The translations under genes and the position numbers were made by a program. From NCBI RefSeq assembly GCF_022605725.1, contig NC_065549.1, positions 40,439,690-40,503,689 of the forward strand: a stretch of DNA of 64,000 nt, read 5' to 3'. The stretch's first letter is position 1. Each line of letters begins with the position of its first letter. The notes beneath the pieces are model-generated. The model ran no database searches. It saw nothing but the letters and a program-made list of their open reading frames with translations, and was not told the DNA's origin. This DNA is from Anthonomus grandis grandis (taxonomy: Eukaryota > Arthropoda > Insecta > Coleoptera > Curculionidae). Shown in pieces: positions 32,097 through 43,799 of the stretch.

Positions 32097-32805
32097 CCCT
32101 GTCGGCAAATTATATTGCAGAAATATTGCAGGAATATTACATATGCAATATCGCATCTTGCAGCAATATTGCACATATATTTCTAATCCATTACAGTCAT
32201 ATTGCAGCAATGTTTTATTGTCCGCTTTTTTCATTGCATCCGCAACATTGCTGAAACATTAAACATCATATTTCATTGAAACCCACTTAATAAAAATTTG
32301 TTTGCAAAATTTAGCAGATACCTGTAAAATTAATCAGCTCTTTAATCAATCATTAAATATCTTACATAAGCAATATGGCTGCAATATTACACATCGAATT
32401 TCAGTGATGTATATCACATTTGTGACGGTTATTAAATATTGCAAAAGTATTGCAGGTGCAACATAGGTGCAAATAAAGTAAATAGTATATACGCAATATT
32501 GCAGAAGAAATATTAAAATATAAATTGAGATGAAATATTGCTGAAATTTTATATAAACAATATTACAGCAATAGTGTGCTTGTAATACAGATGCAACATT
32601 ACACTAGCATTTCACTGATATATTGCATTTGCTATGTTATTTGTGCAATATTGTAGCAATAAACATGTAATATTATATTAGTTATATTATAAATGCAATA
32701 TTACTGTAATGTAACAGTATTCCAGATGTAATATATCAAAAGAATTACTGCTGCAATATTTCTGTAATATATCGAACGTTGCTGCAATATAACATGCCGA
32801 CAGGG
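32097..32805. mobile_element. MITE with TA duplication and GCAATATT array
   Basis: The ends are CCCTGTCGGCA and its exact reverse complement; the pairing continues to 24 bp with two mismatches (inner TTATATTGCAG). TA flanks both ends (32095-32096 and 32806-32807), as for Tc1/mariner-type insertions. The interior carries dozens of GCAATATT / TGCAG motifs in both orientations, so it can fold extensively. There is no ORF of note. It is inserted in the I-like element, hence is younger than it. Confidence 0.85.
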
Positions 32806-32807
32806 TA

Positions 32808-34075
32808 ATTTGTTAAATCTTAAATGTTTAATTTATTTACCTTATATAGAAGATCTGTACTTAAGAATTTATGTTTAATAAGGAAATTAGCACTAAGCAT
32901 GCTTCTGCGTAAACAAAGAGGAGATTCCAATGCTTTAACTAAAAATGCCCGTGTTGGGGTAGAGCGCATAGTACTTAAACTAATGCGGAGAGCTTTGTAT
33001 TGTATAATATCTATTTTCTGTATCAAATTATTGGAAGCAGAACTATAAAGACAGAATCCATAGTGAATAATTGATCTTATGTAACTCTTATAAAAAATTA
33101 AGACTGTTGTTAGCCCCACCAAATTTTAGACATATCTTAGAAAATGTTATCCTCGTTCACATTTAGTAATGATACTTTTTTGTGTAAAAATATACCTAGA
33201 TATTTTACTGCTTTTACGTTAAATAATCTAATATTATTCGTTAACTAAACATAACTTATGGTAGGAGTATTGTGACGTATAAAGATACATACACTTGATT
33301 TTTTAATAGATATTTTAAAACCATTTATGACTGACTAGTTCCTAATAATATTAAACATGTCACACAAACTGTTTGAACATTGGTCATATTTTTTTAACAA
33401 TATTGTATATACAAAAATCATCAGCGTGCACTAAACGATATTTACATAATATGGTGCGTAAGTCGCTAGTGTATATGTTAAAGAGAAGAGGGCTGAAAAC
33501 TGAGTGTTGGGGTAAACCCATATGTACAAATCTAGAGCCAACTATTTTATTCTGAGCATTTCTTATGAAAACTTTTCTTACGCAATATAATAAAATAATA
33601 GATTGTTCGATATTTTCTGCTTTAAGAAATAATGTTATTAATTTATGTTTTAGTAAATTTAAGTCAACAGAGTCATATGCACCCTCTATATCCAAAAACA
33701 AGGCAGATATTCATTTGTTGAGAAACAATTTCAAATATCAGTGGTTATAATTATGTGCCACCGTATCTAGAGAACCAAATTCTGTTTTATATTCATACTG
33801 ATTATTAGGTAAGAGTTGTCTATTTTTCAAATAATATTCTAAACGATTTTTAAGTATATTTACTGTCTTTAAAATACAAGATAGAAGGGATATTGGCCTA
33901 TAAGAGCTACCAACATCAGAGTCCTTGCCTGGTTTTTGGATAGAAACAACAATTACCTTTTGAAAATTATCGATTTTAAAGCTATTTAAATAAATATCAT
34001 TAAGTATGTCTAACATAACTTGTTTTGCATTCTTAGGTAGGTATGCGAGCATTATATATTGAATGTTGTCAATTC
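32808..34075 (-). pseudogene. RT domain of the I-like element
   Basis: GIDNIQYIMLAYLPKNAKQV (about 34010-34070), VIVVSIQKPGKDSDVGSSY then RPISLLSC (about 33880-33955), MFLDIEGAYDSVDL with the first catalytic Asp (about 33660-33701), MGLPQHSVFSPLLFNIYTSD (about 33475-33535, for LPQGSPLSP), and VHADDFCIYN (about 33400-33430, H replacing Y of YADD). Then LNGFKISIKKSSVCIF near 33300 and KAVKYLGIF near 33190. The final YIRSIIHYGFCLYSSAS (about 33030-33080) fits Y.RS...YG...Y.SA. Frameshifts and stops occur between blocks. Confidence 0.8.
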
Positions 34076-34259
34076 CGGTATTGCGGCTGTGTTTCGAGTG
34101 TTTCTTACCGAAATTAGCTGCATTAAAATTCAGACAGAAAATTTACAATTGCCAACGCTGCAACATTGTACTATCAATATGCTCAGGACTCAAAGTCGCC
34201 ATTGAGGTCGATGCTGGTAGCTCCAAGGTTGTACTGGAGTTGGAAAGAAGAGCTCCAAA

Positions 34260-34368
34260 TAAACTACTTATTGACAATTTTGACCTTCTTTACAAAAAAT
34301 ATCTGTTCCTATTTCTGTTGATTGGAGATTTTAACTTGCCCAAAGCTGCATGGACTAAATTGCATTAA
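34260..34368 (+). pseudogene. Small EN fragment with GDFN motif
   Basis: The plus strand reads FDLLYKKYLFLFLLIGDFNLP then KAAWTK (about 34300-34362), matching the LLGDFNLPxxxW block of non-LTR endonucleases. It belongs to a frame starting at 34063 whose upstream part I do not recognise. It is opposite in orientation to the neighbouring I-like element, so it comes from another insertion. Confidence 0.6.
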
Positions 34369-34375
34369 TTTTGCC

Positions 34376-35589
34376 CTCTAGGCATCCGGAAACCCGGAAT
34401 TGGTATAGGAACTGGTAATGGTAATTTGATTGCTGGTAAACAAAGTCAATGGGCATATCTTGCTTAATGAAAATTTGACACAACTCATACATAAGTATAC
34501 TTAGAATTAACCTTATTTTTTTAGAAAACATGCTTAACTCTAGTCTACTTGATCTTAATCTCTAGTCTGCTGGAAGCAATTGAGGAGTGTAATCTTCGCA
34601 CCTTTATACAAACTGATTAGGAATTTTTTTATCCAACAATAAAAGATACTCACTATATTCGTAGGTAGACAAGAAAATGGCCACTGAAAATTACACAGTT
34701 ATTGTCCTGACGAAAACTGAATTTGAACTTAAGTGTAAGTGACTTAAATAAGTCTGATGACCCAAGTTAATTATTTTGGCAACTTAAATCATTCAAAGCC
34801 TAAGGTAATTTTTTTCTTTATGGATGATAAATCCTCATTCTGAAACTGAGGCCTACAGGGTGTCCTTTTTGCTATGTGTGATTATTGCTATCTCCGAAAC
34901 TATAGGAGATACGAGAGCGGTTAAATTAGAAAAAGGTTACGAATTTTTATGCTTATTCTATATCAATTTACAGCGTTGCAATTTTTGTTACTTCGTGCAT
35001 TACAGGCTGATTCATAAAAAAAGCCAAATTTAATTTTTTTTGTACTACAATAAGCCTAACTAATTAAAAATGGCATTTGGACATTAAACCCGATATCTTT
35101 ATGGGCAGATGATAATCTTCCAATAAAAAGAAAACTAAATTACAGACATAAAACAATAACGTCTACATTCGAGAGGTCGAGTTTAATATATTTCAATCTA
35201 AGTTTGATTGTATTAATAAGACTCTTTTTATTTTAAATAATATTCAGTATATTTTACTTATTATTTACTAAGTCGTGTAAAATTTGGCGATTTATTTCCT
35301 GAATCCATTATTGTAGTTTTGATTTAAAGCGTTTTTCTCCATATTTTAAAGACCATATAGAATTATGTTTAACAGCTTAGAACCAATAAATGTAGAATAT
35401 CTTTGTTAAATATATTTTGCTTTTTTGGAACTTTTCCGCGATTTTGTATAGCATAAGTTACTGGCTTCAAACGTATATTATTTTTTAAAAGGCTCATTAC
35501 TAAATTTTATTATGTCGAATAATTTGGTTTCTTTAAATAATAAATGAGTTAAAAAAAAATTTTTTTTAATATTATTTTGACAAAAATAG
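34376..35589. other. Unassigned DNA with a transposon-like end
   Basis: TACAGGGTGTCC at 34854 begins a stretch (CTCCGAAACTATAGGAGATA, GAGAGCGGTTAAATTAG) of a style found at the ends of beetle Tc1/mariner-superfamily elements, but no transposase or second end is readable. A minus-strand reading near 35290-35470 (QNRGKVPKKQN) might be the RT tail of the next feature, but this is weak. Confidence 0.3.
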
Positions 35590-36090
35590 CTAATTTTTGT
35601 ACGATGTTAGGCGATTAAATATGAGAATCTCCAACTTCTCCTTCGCTGGTTATTCCGTAAGTAAGTTGAGATTGTATTAACCAATAGTGGATTACCAGAA
35701 GGTGTTTAATATCTAAATAATTCTCTAGCTACTTAAATTTGGATACCGAGAGTTTTTGAGTTACGTATTTAATGTGAATATTCCATTTAAGATTTCAATC
35801 ACAATAATTCATAAATATTTAATTGAATAGGTATCTGTTTCGGGAATTAAAATTTTTGGATTCACCACTAACGGTCCCATTCTAGGAACCAATTTGAAAT
35901 ATATCCAAAATCTCTTTCAGCAGTGTATCTTAAATCTTACCACGTATTTACCGATTATAAAATTGCAGTATCATCAGAATAAATTATAACCTTCCTATTA
36001 GAATTTATTTTTAAAAGACTATTAACATGGATAATTAAAATCATGTATGCTAAAAATAAATTATACCCAATTCTTCCATGTTCAACTATA
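35590..36090 (-). pseudogene. RT fragment (catalytic block)
   Basis: Minus-strand frames give FLAYMILIIHVNSLL and then VIIYSDDTAIL (about 35960-36060), the YADDTxxL block with S for A. DLRYTAERDFGYISNWFLEW (about 35880-35945), KTLGIQI near 35740 and YLRNNQRR near 35650 follow. The order fits CR1/Jockey-like RT from the YADD block to the thumb. Frameshifts and stops are frequent. Confidence 0.6.
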
Positions 36091-38899
36091 CTGTTTTCAA
36101 ACATTAGAACCTTATACAATAATAAAACAGAATAAACATAAAGAGCTATAATTTAAATACAATAAACAGAGGTGGGTATCCAACTATGGCGTTGCAAACA
36201 CATGGGCAAGTCTCACTATTATATTAATCTCTAAGATTGTATAATATAGAAATAATATATATAATAATATATAATAGAAGTAGAAGTATGGATTTTGAGA
36301 CACGGTATTAAAATTTGTAATGATTCAATAAACTCTAAATGCTCAAATATTAGGATTACATCAATATGTGCAAAGATGGTAATAGTATTGCCGTAACTAA
36401 CTAAAGAGGTTAATAAAAGTTTAAGTAAGTTTGCAGGATTAAAAGCCAATTTGTTAGGTTAGGATCGTAAAGCAAGTCGAATATTTTTATGTGTTAATTA
36501 CCCAAAAGCAAAATATGTCATTATTTATTGATTTTATTTTTAAATAAATTACAAAAAAATCCCATTTTTCACATTGCTACTTCATATAAAAACCCCTTAA
36601 TTAATAAATACAATAACAAAATATTATTTATAGATGTTTTACACTAATTTTTGACCAATAGCGTTTCACATAAAATTGTTACAAACGCTGCCTCTTTTTT
36701 TTCAATTCGTATGCATGTACAACATCCATACACGATTTTATATTTGCCGGGAGCGTCCAGACAAATATAAAACCGTTTGATTTATTTTAGCCTTTTTGAT
36801 AAAATATATACAGTTTATTTTATTTATATTCAAATAAATTGAAAAATTGGAAAATATTAAATTAAGGGTGGGAATAATGAAAATATGTGGTGTTTTATCT
36901 GTAAAATTAATCTTGCAATATTAAATACATGATTTATGGTTTAGGCTTTTATTAAAGTAATTTTTTTTTCGATTTTATCTTTCGGCATATAAATGATATT
37001 GATGGGAGAAATTAAAATGTGGTAAAGTTCTGTAACCTTTTGCTTACTACAGAAAATTGAAGCAATCATTTCTGGAAAAAAAAATACATTGGTTCTTTAT
37101 AATAGTTTGCTCTACTGCTTTTCCTATTTTTGCACTTTTTATACAGGATATGTGTTAAATATAGATACCCATTTATAATAGCCAAAAGTTTGAGCACAAT
37201 ATAAAACGCGAAACATAAGAACTGAAATCTAGCCTATACTATCCAAAAAAATACATATTACATTTAAATTATCTTAAATGACCATACTAGTTATCCTAGA
37301 TAAATAAGCAGCCAGTTTTTCCTTGCTTCTGTAATTTTATTTAAAAACTCTTGTGCCATGTGTATTTTGAAGTTGTGTAATAAAATTAACATTTTATTGG
37401 CGTGTAACTGTCATTTAAGGCAGTCTTCTAATTTAATAAGAAATAAGATAAATTGGTGAAATTCTTACGCCATGGAAATGATATTAAACGATCTTGATAA
37501 TTTTGGCAATTTGGTAGATCGTCAGTATAATCTAGGTGTAACCTTCTTGATAAGTGAGAAAAGTCATGAAAGAAGTAAGGGATTAGAGCAATTACCTAAG
37601 TTTCGTTATTCTTTAATTAAATACGTTTTTAATTGTATCATCTTACCATCACCATGAACTAAAAAATAAGCCCTTTTGGAAAACTTCGTATTATAAACAT
37701 TTTGTATTTAAAAAAATACCTTTATACTATTACTATCGCAATAAATTTATTCAATTTCCTTTTTCTAAATAAAAAAAAACGTCCCACAAATACATTTTTT
37801 GATGATTGTAAGAGAAATCAGCAAAACAAGCAAAATTTGCTCACATTTAGCAATTTTCTGAAGCAATTAAAATGCCTTTAGGCAACAAGGAGACCCTTAA
37901 CAGTTGACAAGGGTCGAAATGAAGGATTTATCGTTTATTTTACTTTTGGATTGCCACGAGTTAAGCACGAACGATTGCTTCGGAATAGATAGAAAACACG
38001 AGTTTATTTTTTTTAACATCTTATGTAGTAACAACGTTTAGAGAGTATTATATCAATTACATTATTTAATATGTAATAAAACAATATATTATTTGATAAT
38101 AATTTCATTATTAAATATATCGCTGTCATTTATTTTTCACGAATTTTTTGTAAAGAAAAAAAAAATATACAAAATACAAAAGAACAAATAAAAGTTTTTT
38201 TTTAATAATTAATTTTTTATACTCAATTAAGGGTAAAAATTAATATAAAAAATAAATTAAATGACTTATTTTCTACAACTATAATGCTTTTCTATAACAG
38301 AATAATTATTTCTTTATTTATTATATTCAGTTATTACAATCTTTTGCGTTTATTCTGCTTTAAACAAAAATTTTGCATGTTTTTTTGGAAACGATTTTTT
38401 ATTTTAGTTTTATTGTAACTCAATTTAGCTAATTAAAAAAAATATTTTGTCGTAGAATTTAAATATATTAAAATCTATTAAAATAACGGTTTTTTCCAAG
38501 TTTCTTCCAGTGGTTTTCATACTTTACTGATTATTCTTAAACAAAAAATTACTGTCACTGATTTTTCTTTTAATATAAGACACTGGTATTTTTTATTTTA
38601 AATTTATTTTGGCACATTCAGAGTTTAGTTAAAATTCAATTAAAAATGAAACAATCGGTCAGAATCAAGAAAATTTGCGTCAAAGAAAAAAAATAAATGT
38701 TACTAATTAAATTACAATATTAATTAAGCATATCAATATGCATCTTGATTTTAACAGAATCATTACATAAACTCACTTGAAATAAAAAAGAACTAATACC
38801 CCTAATACACCTTTAATAAATATATTTTAATTTGTATTCAAATATTTATTTTCCTTTTATGTATTACTTAACAAGTATTTACTTTTGGGTAAAATGTGA
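36091..38899. other. AT-rich DNA, no gene seen
   Basis: No coding sequence recognised. About 36680-36780 is a GC-richer patch with a perfect 11-bp stem (TTTTATATTTG at 36736-36746, CAAATATAAAA at 36762-36772). About 37860-38010 is a second unique-looking patch (AGTTGACAAGGGTCG, GAACGATTGCTTCGG). Both may be conserved noncoding DNA. About 38100-38700 is extremely AT-rich. Confidence 0.35.
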
Positions 38900-38964
38900 T
38901 GCTTTAAATGTTAGATTATGCAGACCTCTTATAGACATATAAGCAATGATAAACTTTTTGTTTA

Positions 38965-39213
38965 TGTTAACGTATATAGTCCGACCGTACTATAAATCAG
39001 TTACTAGACAATATGATCGGACTATAAAGTATTAAAGATCTAACCCTGAATGAGTGTCTCACGACTGCTGTTGTCGTACTTACAGTTCTTAGAATCTGAT
39101 TTTATTTTATTTTTAGTTATCTCAGTATTGACCCGGTGCCCGATGCCTCTGTAATACGTTTTGCCGCTAATAAATGTTGGTATAAATAACAACCATTGGG
39201 CCTTTATTTAACA
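38965..39213. mobile_element. Probable solo LTR
   Basis: A 249-bp block begins TGTTAACG and ends TTTAACA (inverted ends TGTTAA/TTAACA, as LTRs do). It is flanked by GTTTA (38960-38964) and GTATA (39214-39218), a 5-bp duplication with one mismatch. It contains AATAAA (39169) and a TATAAATAA-type box. Removing the block joins the RT reading DSSLSFLIHI with KKFIIAYMSIRGLHN on the other side, which supports an insertion. No retrotransposon interior is present. Confidence 0.5.
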
Positions 39214-40009
39214 GTATATATGAATTAAAAAGCTTAAGCTGCTATCAATAAACCAATCCTAAATTTTTGGTTTGATCCACTACTGGTATTCTGAATTGTT
39301 TGGGTATAGTATAGTTATTCCTTGCTATTTTGGGTTTAATTCTCTTGGATCCTAAGAAAAGAACACAAGATTTATAACCAATTTAAGACTTTGATTTTCA
39401 GAATCTTTAAATAAGTTATCCAGATCAATATTAAATTGTGTTTAGGAAAGAAGTAAGATATTGGAACAAAATGCCATATATAGCCATGAATCATCAGCAT
39501 ATCGGTGAAATTTCGTATGACTTAATTTTGTTTTCATATTTAAAGCTTTTTGAATAGAGCCTTGTGGTACGCTAATATTTAAAGGTACTTACATAGTTTG
39601 ATTTGAAAATTTACTGTTGGCATTTAATAACAAGATAGTAAAATCTATCATAAAAGTATAATTCTAATAAATTTAGTGAATTTTTTGAAAAATCGAAATA
39701 GTGTAAGTTGTTTGCACGTAACATCTTATGATTAACTGTATCAAATTTTTCACCTAAGTCCAAAACATAAGTCGTTAATTTCTTAACATTATTATATCTT
39801 ATATTAATAACAAGCTTCACAAGATAAGTAATTATTGTACTGAACTGTTTACGAAAACCATTGAGATGTATTATTTGAATCATAAAGTTCCATTTTCTGA
39901 TTATATATATATATATATATATTTCCAAAATTTTGGAAGTAATTGGTAGAATATCAATAGGCCTTATAATAGTCAGATAATAAATTCTGTACTCAGCAAG
40001 GGACTTATT

Positions 40010-40500
40010 GAATTTAATTAGTTGCCAACTGAAATCAAAATCTGGGATAATTTAAACCAGTTTAGGAGGCTATTGAGAAAATTCATCAGTGTGTGAATGC
40101 CTTATTTAATTTTTATTTTTATACACGTTAACATTTTATTCTTAGTTTTAGTTGTTTTATTTTATTTATACATTTTTAAACAATAATTTTAGTGAAGTTG
40201 TTGTTTCGTATGTATAATTTATTTATTTTAATTTTACAATTCTACTCGTACTTTGTTTTATTTTTGCTATTTTATTTAAGGCTTAGATTTTATTTATAAA
40301 TTTTCTATATGTGAGACTTTTTGTGTTTTTTGTATATGTATGCCATTTTGTACAAACACATACTTTTTTTTCAATTTATTTGCATTTTTTTATTTTTATT
40401 GATTTAAATTTTTAAGTTTTTTTTTAAATGTGTATTATATTATCTATATATTATGTATTACCTTTTGTAGCTCAAGTTAAATAAATACATTATTATTATT
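40010..40500 (+). mobile_element. 3' end of a CR1-like element inserted head to head
   Basis: The plus strand reads LPTEIKIWDNLNQFRRLLRK then FISV and a stop (about 40019-40097), matching the WNSLPxxIR...SLxxFKxxL ending of CR1/Jockey RT. It is followed by about 400 bp of T-rich 3' UTR with AAATAAATAC and an (ATT)4 tail at about 40488-40500. It interrupts the minus-strand RT remnant, so it is a short, 5'-truncated later insertion. Confidence 0.6.
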
Positions 40501-41014
40501 AAACCTTTAAAGGGTCGATAACTTTAAGTAGTGGCTTGATTATAGCTTTTTTCATAGGTCAGGCAATGTGTTTTCCAAAATACACGTATTATTACACAGT
40601 TTTTTACAAAAAAGTAAACATGAGCTTTAATCTCGTATAGAAATATCACCTTTTTCACCAGAATTGGTACTAATTAAATTCGATTCATTTATTTATCTAG
40701 ATTAATCTTATTATGAACAATGTTAGAACAAAAATGAATAAGTTATTTGAAATGATTACGTAAATTATTCCAATAAGCAAAATAGTTATTAAGCATACGC
40801 ATCATATAAGTTATAAGGAATTTTAGAATAATATTCATATAAATTTCGTTTTATACCTAAATATCTTTTATGAACTTATCTGTTAATATTACCGTTAATC
40901 GATGGAGTATATATCCTATCTGGTAAGATTTTGATCTGCAATGGTGCATATTTATTAATTAGGTTTTTGATATTAGAACTAAGTATTAAAACTTCGTCAA
41001 AAATAGATAGAGGC

Positions 41015-43799
41015 ATTTTTTTATTACTTTTAATAAAATTAAATCTAGATACTTAAAATTATTGTTATACGTACAAAATTAAGTCACCTTTTAGCCATGT
41101 TGGGTCAAACTAAATATATAAAGAATTATTAATAATTTTGTATGATATATGGAGCCTCTTGAATATCCTAATGATTTCAAACCAGCAAGAATAACTTTAT
41201 CGCAGAATGGCACGTTCACCTAAACTTAGGTTAGATTTTACAAACATTCCAACACCGCCTACCACTAACAAAAGAATTTACTTAAATTTAATAATATAAA
41301 CAAGTCTATATAACAATATACATAATACAATATATATAAACAATATACTAACCTATTAAAAATAAACATAAACCATCAATTATTGTGGGTATTTAAAATT
41401 AATTGAATTATCAAAATCGCCTTTGCCCTTCAAAAGTATCCAGCTTTTAGTTTCATAACTAATTACTTTGTTTATGGCAACTTTCATTTTAAGTAACCAT
41501 ATAATTTTTCTATATTTTGGTATAAGCTTTCCCTTTTTTCATAATTTACTTCCGATATTTCTTAAGTCCTGCCACTGACTGATGGCCTACTAACCAAATC
41601 GGAATCTCATTTTCCTGCCGCATCCATTAATAAGCGGGCATCAGGACGTAAGGACTTTCCGTAAATTAAGTTAAAACTCGCTGCTTTTTAGAAAATTCGA
41701 CAAAGAAAAGGCCATTGTCATTTTGAGGGTTTCATTAACCGCCCTTAGGAATTTTAATTGGACAGTAAAATTGCCATGAGGTTACTGTATAAAAGCCCAT
41801 CAAGTTATATTGCTTTTCACATAATATATTATATGCTTTTTTCTGTTAACTAAAAAAAATTTGAATTGAAAAAACTTTAGATATCATTAAATGCCGTTTT
41901 TTTTTAAATAAAATTCTTATACATGGGGCATATAAAACCCAAATAAAGCAGCATCATGAATTTTGATGCATCCAGTCTATTTCTCGACCGACGACTATAA
42001 TGCAATAAAATTTTTAGGGCCTCATAGGGGTTTTAAAGTCTAGTGCCCTTGATAGACCAAACTTATTGTTACTCAATTTTATTTGCCTTTTACGAGTAAA
42101 TTGATATCGAAATTTTCTGTATGAGAAAATTTGCGGATTTATGAAATCGGGCGAGAGTGTTTCAGCCGCAGATAGGGCGAAGAAAATTGCTGACATAAGC
42201 AGGAATTTTTTAAATTGAGTTGTATGTCGACGAGATTCGTCGATATTTTCTGTAGTTTACATTTTATTGCGAAATCTTATTTGGGAAAACAATTTATAAA
42301 CTTTTTGAAAAAAAGGTGAAGAATTACTAAAAAACCTTTTTCAAACTTACAAATAAATTAACAAATTTAATAGATTAAAAAAAAAAACATTATTTTAAAT
42401 GAACATTAAGCTAATTCATACAAAATTAAGCCAAATAAATGTAAATTAAATGAATAAGGTAATATAACTTAATTCCAAATATTAATGTTTCCATTATTCA
42501 ATATTTAATAAGAGAGCTTTAATAACGAAATCAATAACAAATTATTTTGTTTTGATACAGAAAAGTGAAATATTTTATCGTAGCATGAGTTTTACAGAAT
42601 TATTTTTTAAAAGAAAATGCAAAGTCAATAAAATTTTAGTAGTTGAGAATTGCGGCAGCCTAATTAAAGTAACCTAAAATATACATCACAAGAATAATAA
42701 ATATTTCATCAAATTATAATAAAATATTAATTACTTTTGAAGAAAATCTTTTAAAAATACCATATTAAAAAACACAATTTTTAGAAGTACTACTAAAGCA
42801 AAATTATTATAAAAGGTAGTAGACAATACATTCATATCCATTTAGGTTATGCATGATTAAAACAAAGAATCATACAATTGCTATTAAAATTTAACAAAAT
42901 TTATTGTTTTTTTTTTAGAACTGGAATTATCCAAAAATAAATGAGTGAATTTCGATGTTTAAGCTCTTTTTATTTGTAAAATTCCTTAGGAAAATCTTCT
43001 TTTGTAACGATAATAAGTCACAAGAAAAACATCAATTATAAAAATATATTTTTGCTTTAATTATTTATTACATTTCTTTAAAAAGTTATGAGCTTTACAT
43101 AATAAAAAATCATTATATTATTATTTAAATCAATATTCCACAATTTCTCTTTTTTCTGCTATAGTTCAGTCTTTGTTTCTGTCAGGAGATTATAGTTGCC
43201 AAAGCCATGTTAAAAAATTATCTTCTAAACAATTATAACATATTTTTCTTAACCGTAACTTATCTGGCTCTGTATCTACTTATATATCCAAGAAAAATTT
43301 ATTGTGCTTTTAACTAAGAGAGCTTTTTTGCACGTTTTATCCTGTATCTTCTCCTGTTCAGTGGTAGAAGAATATTGTGGTTAAAAATGGAAAAACGTGG
43401 TTTAACCAATCAACCACTCAATTATTTCGTGCTACTGTTAACAAAGTTCAAATAACCAACATGATAGCCATTATCCAGAACCGATAGGCACTTTAAGAAG
43501 AATTTTTAGAATCTAGAAGAAATCTTTAAGATCTATGTTTTATTGATTTGTTGTTTTGTTTTCCTTATTAATAATATTGATTATTCTACTCGCAATGATA
43601 AACATGAGTTTTTTTGTACTACTGTAAAGATTAACGTTGCTTGCTATTAGGCAAATTAATAAATAATTGCCTATGTTCAGTCCTCCGCCCGATTTTTTAA
43701 GCGGAGATATAAAATTGCCTGATTGAATCCGCCTTGCTTGTCAAAATCATAAAAAAGTTTTAATGTTAGATTTTATATAATAAATTTTAATATAGTTAA
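41015..43799. other. AT-rich DNA with two GC-richer islands
   Basis: No coding sequence recognised. About 41570-41830 (CCTGCCGCATCCATTAATAA, GCGGGCATCAGGACG, TTAACCGCCC) and about 42110-42260 (GGGCGAGAGTGTTTCAGCCG, TCGACGAGATTCGTCGA) stand out as unique, GC-richer sequence and may be conserved noncoding DNA. About 43660-43740 contains CCTCCGCCCGATTTTTTAAG, unassigned. Confidence 0.35.

Larger units (their letters stand above)
30882..34075 (-). mobile_element. I-like non-LTR retrotransposon, 5' truncated, with poly(A)
   Basis: On the minus strand the order is RT, RNase H, a C-terminal tail, a 3' UTR and A9 (T-run at about 30882-30890). The RNase H after the RT and the RT text KPGKDSDVGSSYRPISLLSC fit the I/LOA-type group. 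The 5' end lies inside the RT at about 34075 (GIDNIQY), so the EN and ORF1 are missing, as in ordinary 5' truncation. A 709-bp MITE (32097-32805) is inserted between the RT thumb region and the RNase H. No target duplication was confirmed. Confidence 0.8.
38900..41010 (-). pseudogene. EN-RT linker and RT remnant, twice interrupted
   Basis: On the minus strand: linker NIKNLINKYAPLQIKI (about 40930-40975) and PSINGNINR; then MKKAIIKPLLKVIDPLKV (about 40503-40556). After an inserted block (40010-40500) come KSLAEYRIYYLTIIRPIDIL then PITSKILE (about 39925-40005), HLNGFRKQFSTI (about 39835-39870), TTYVLDLGEKFDTVNHKML (about 39720-39780) with the first catalytic Asp, VPQGSI followed by a deletion, and HRYADDSWLYMAF (about 39465-39510). 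ARNNYTIPKQFRIPVVDQTK and NLGLVYDSSL-type text follows to about 39215. A probable solo LTR (38965-39213) interrupts the DSSLSF region. CR1/Jockey-like. Confidence 0.75.

Noticed and set aside
34063..34250. Plus-strand frame upstream of the GDFN fragment as EN sequence
   Set aside because: I could not match this part to the endonuclease; only 34260-34368 is supported.
39901..39922. (TA)n run as a regulatory element
   Set aside because: Ordinary dinucleotide microsatellite within an RT remnant.
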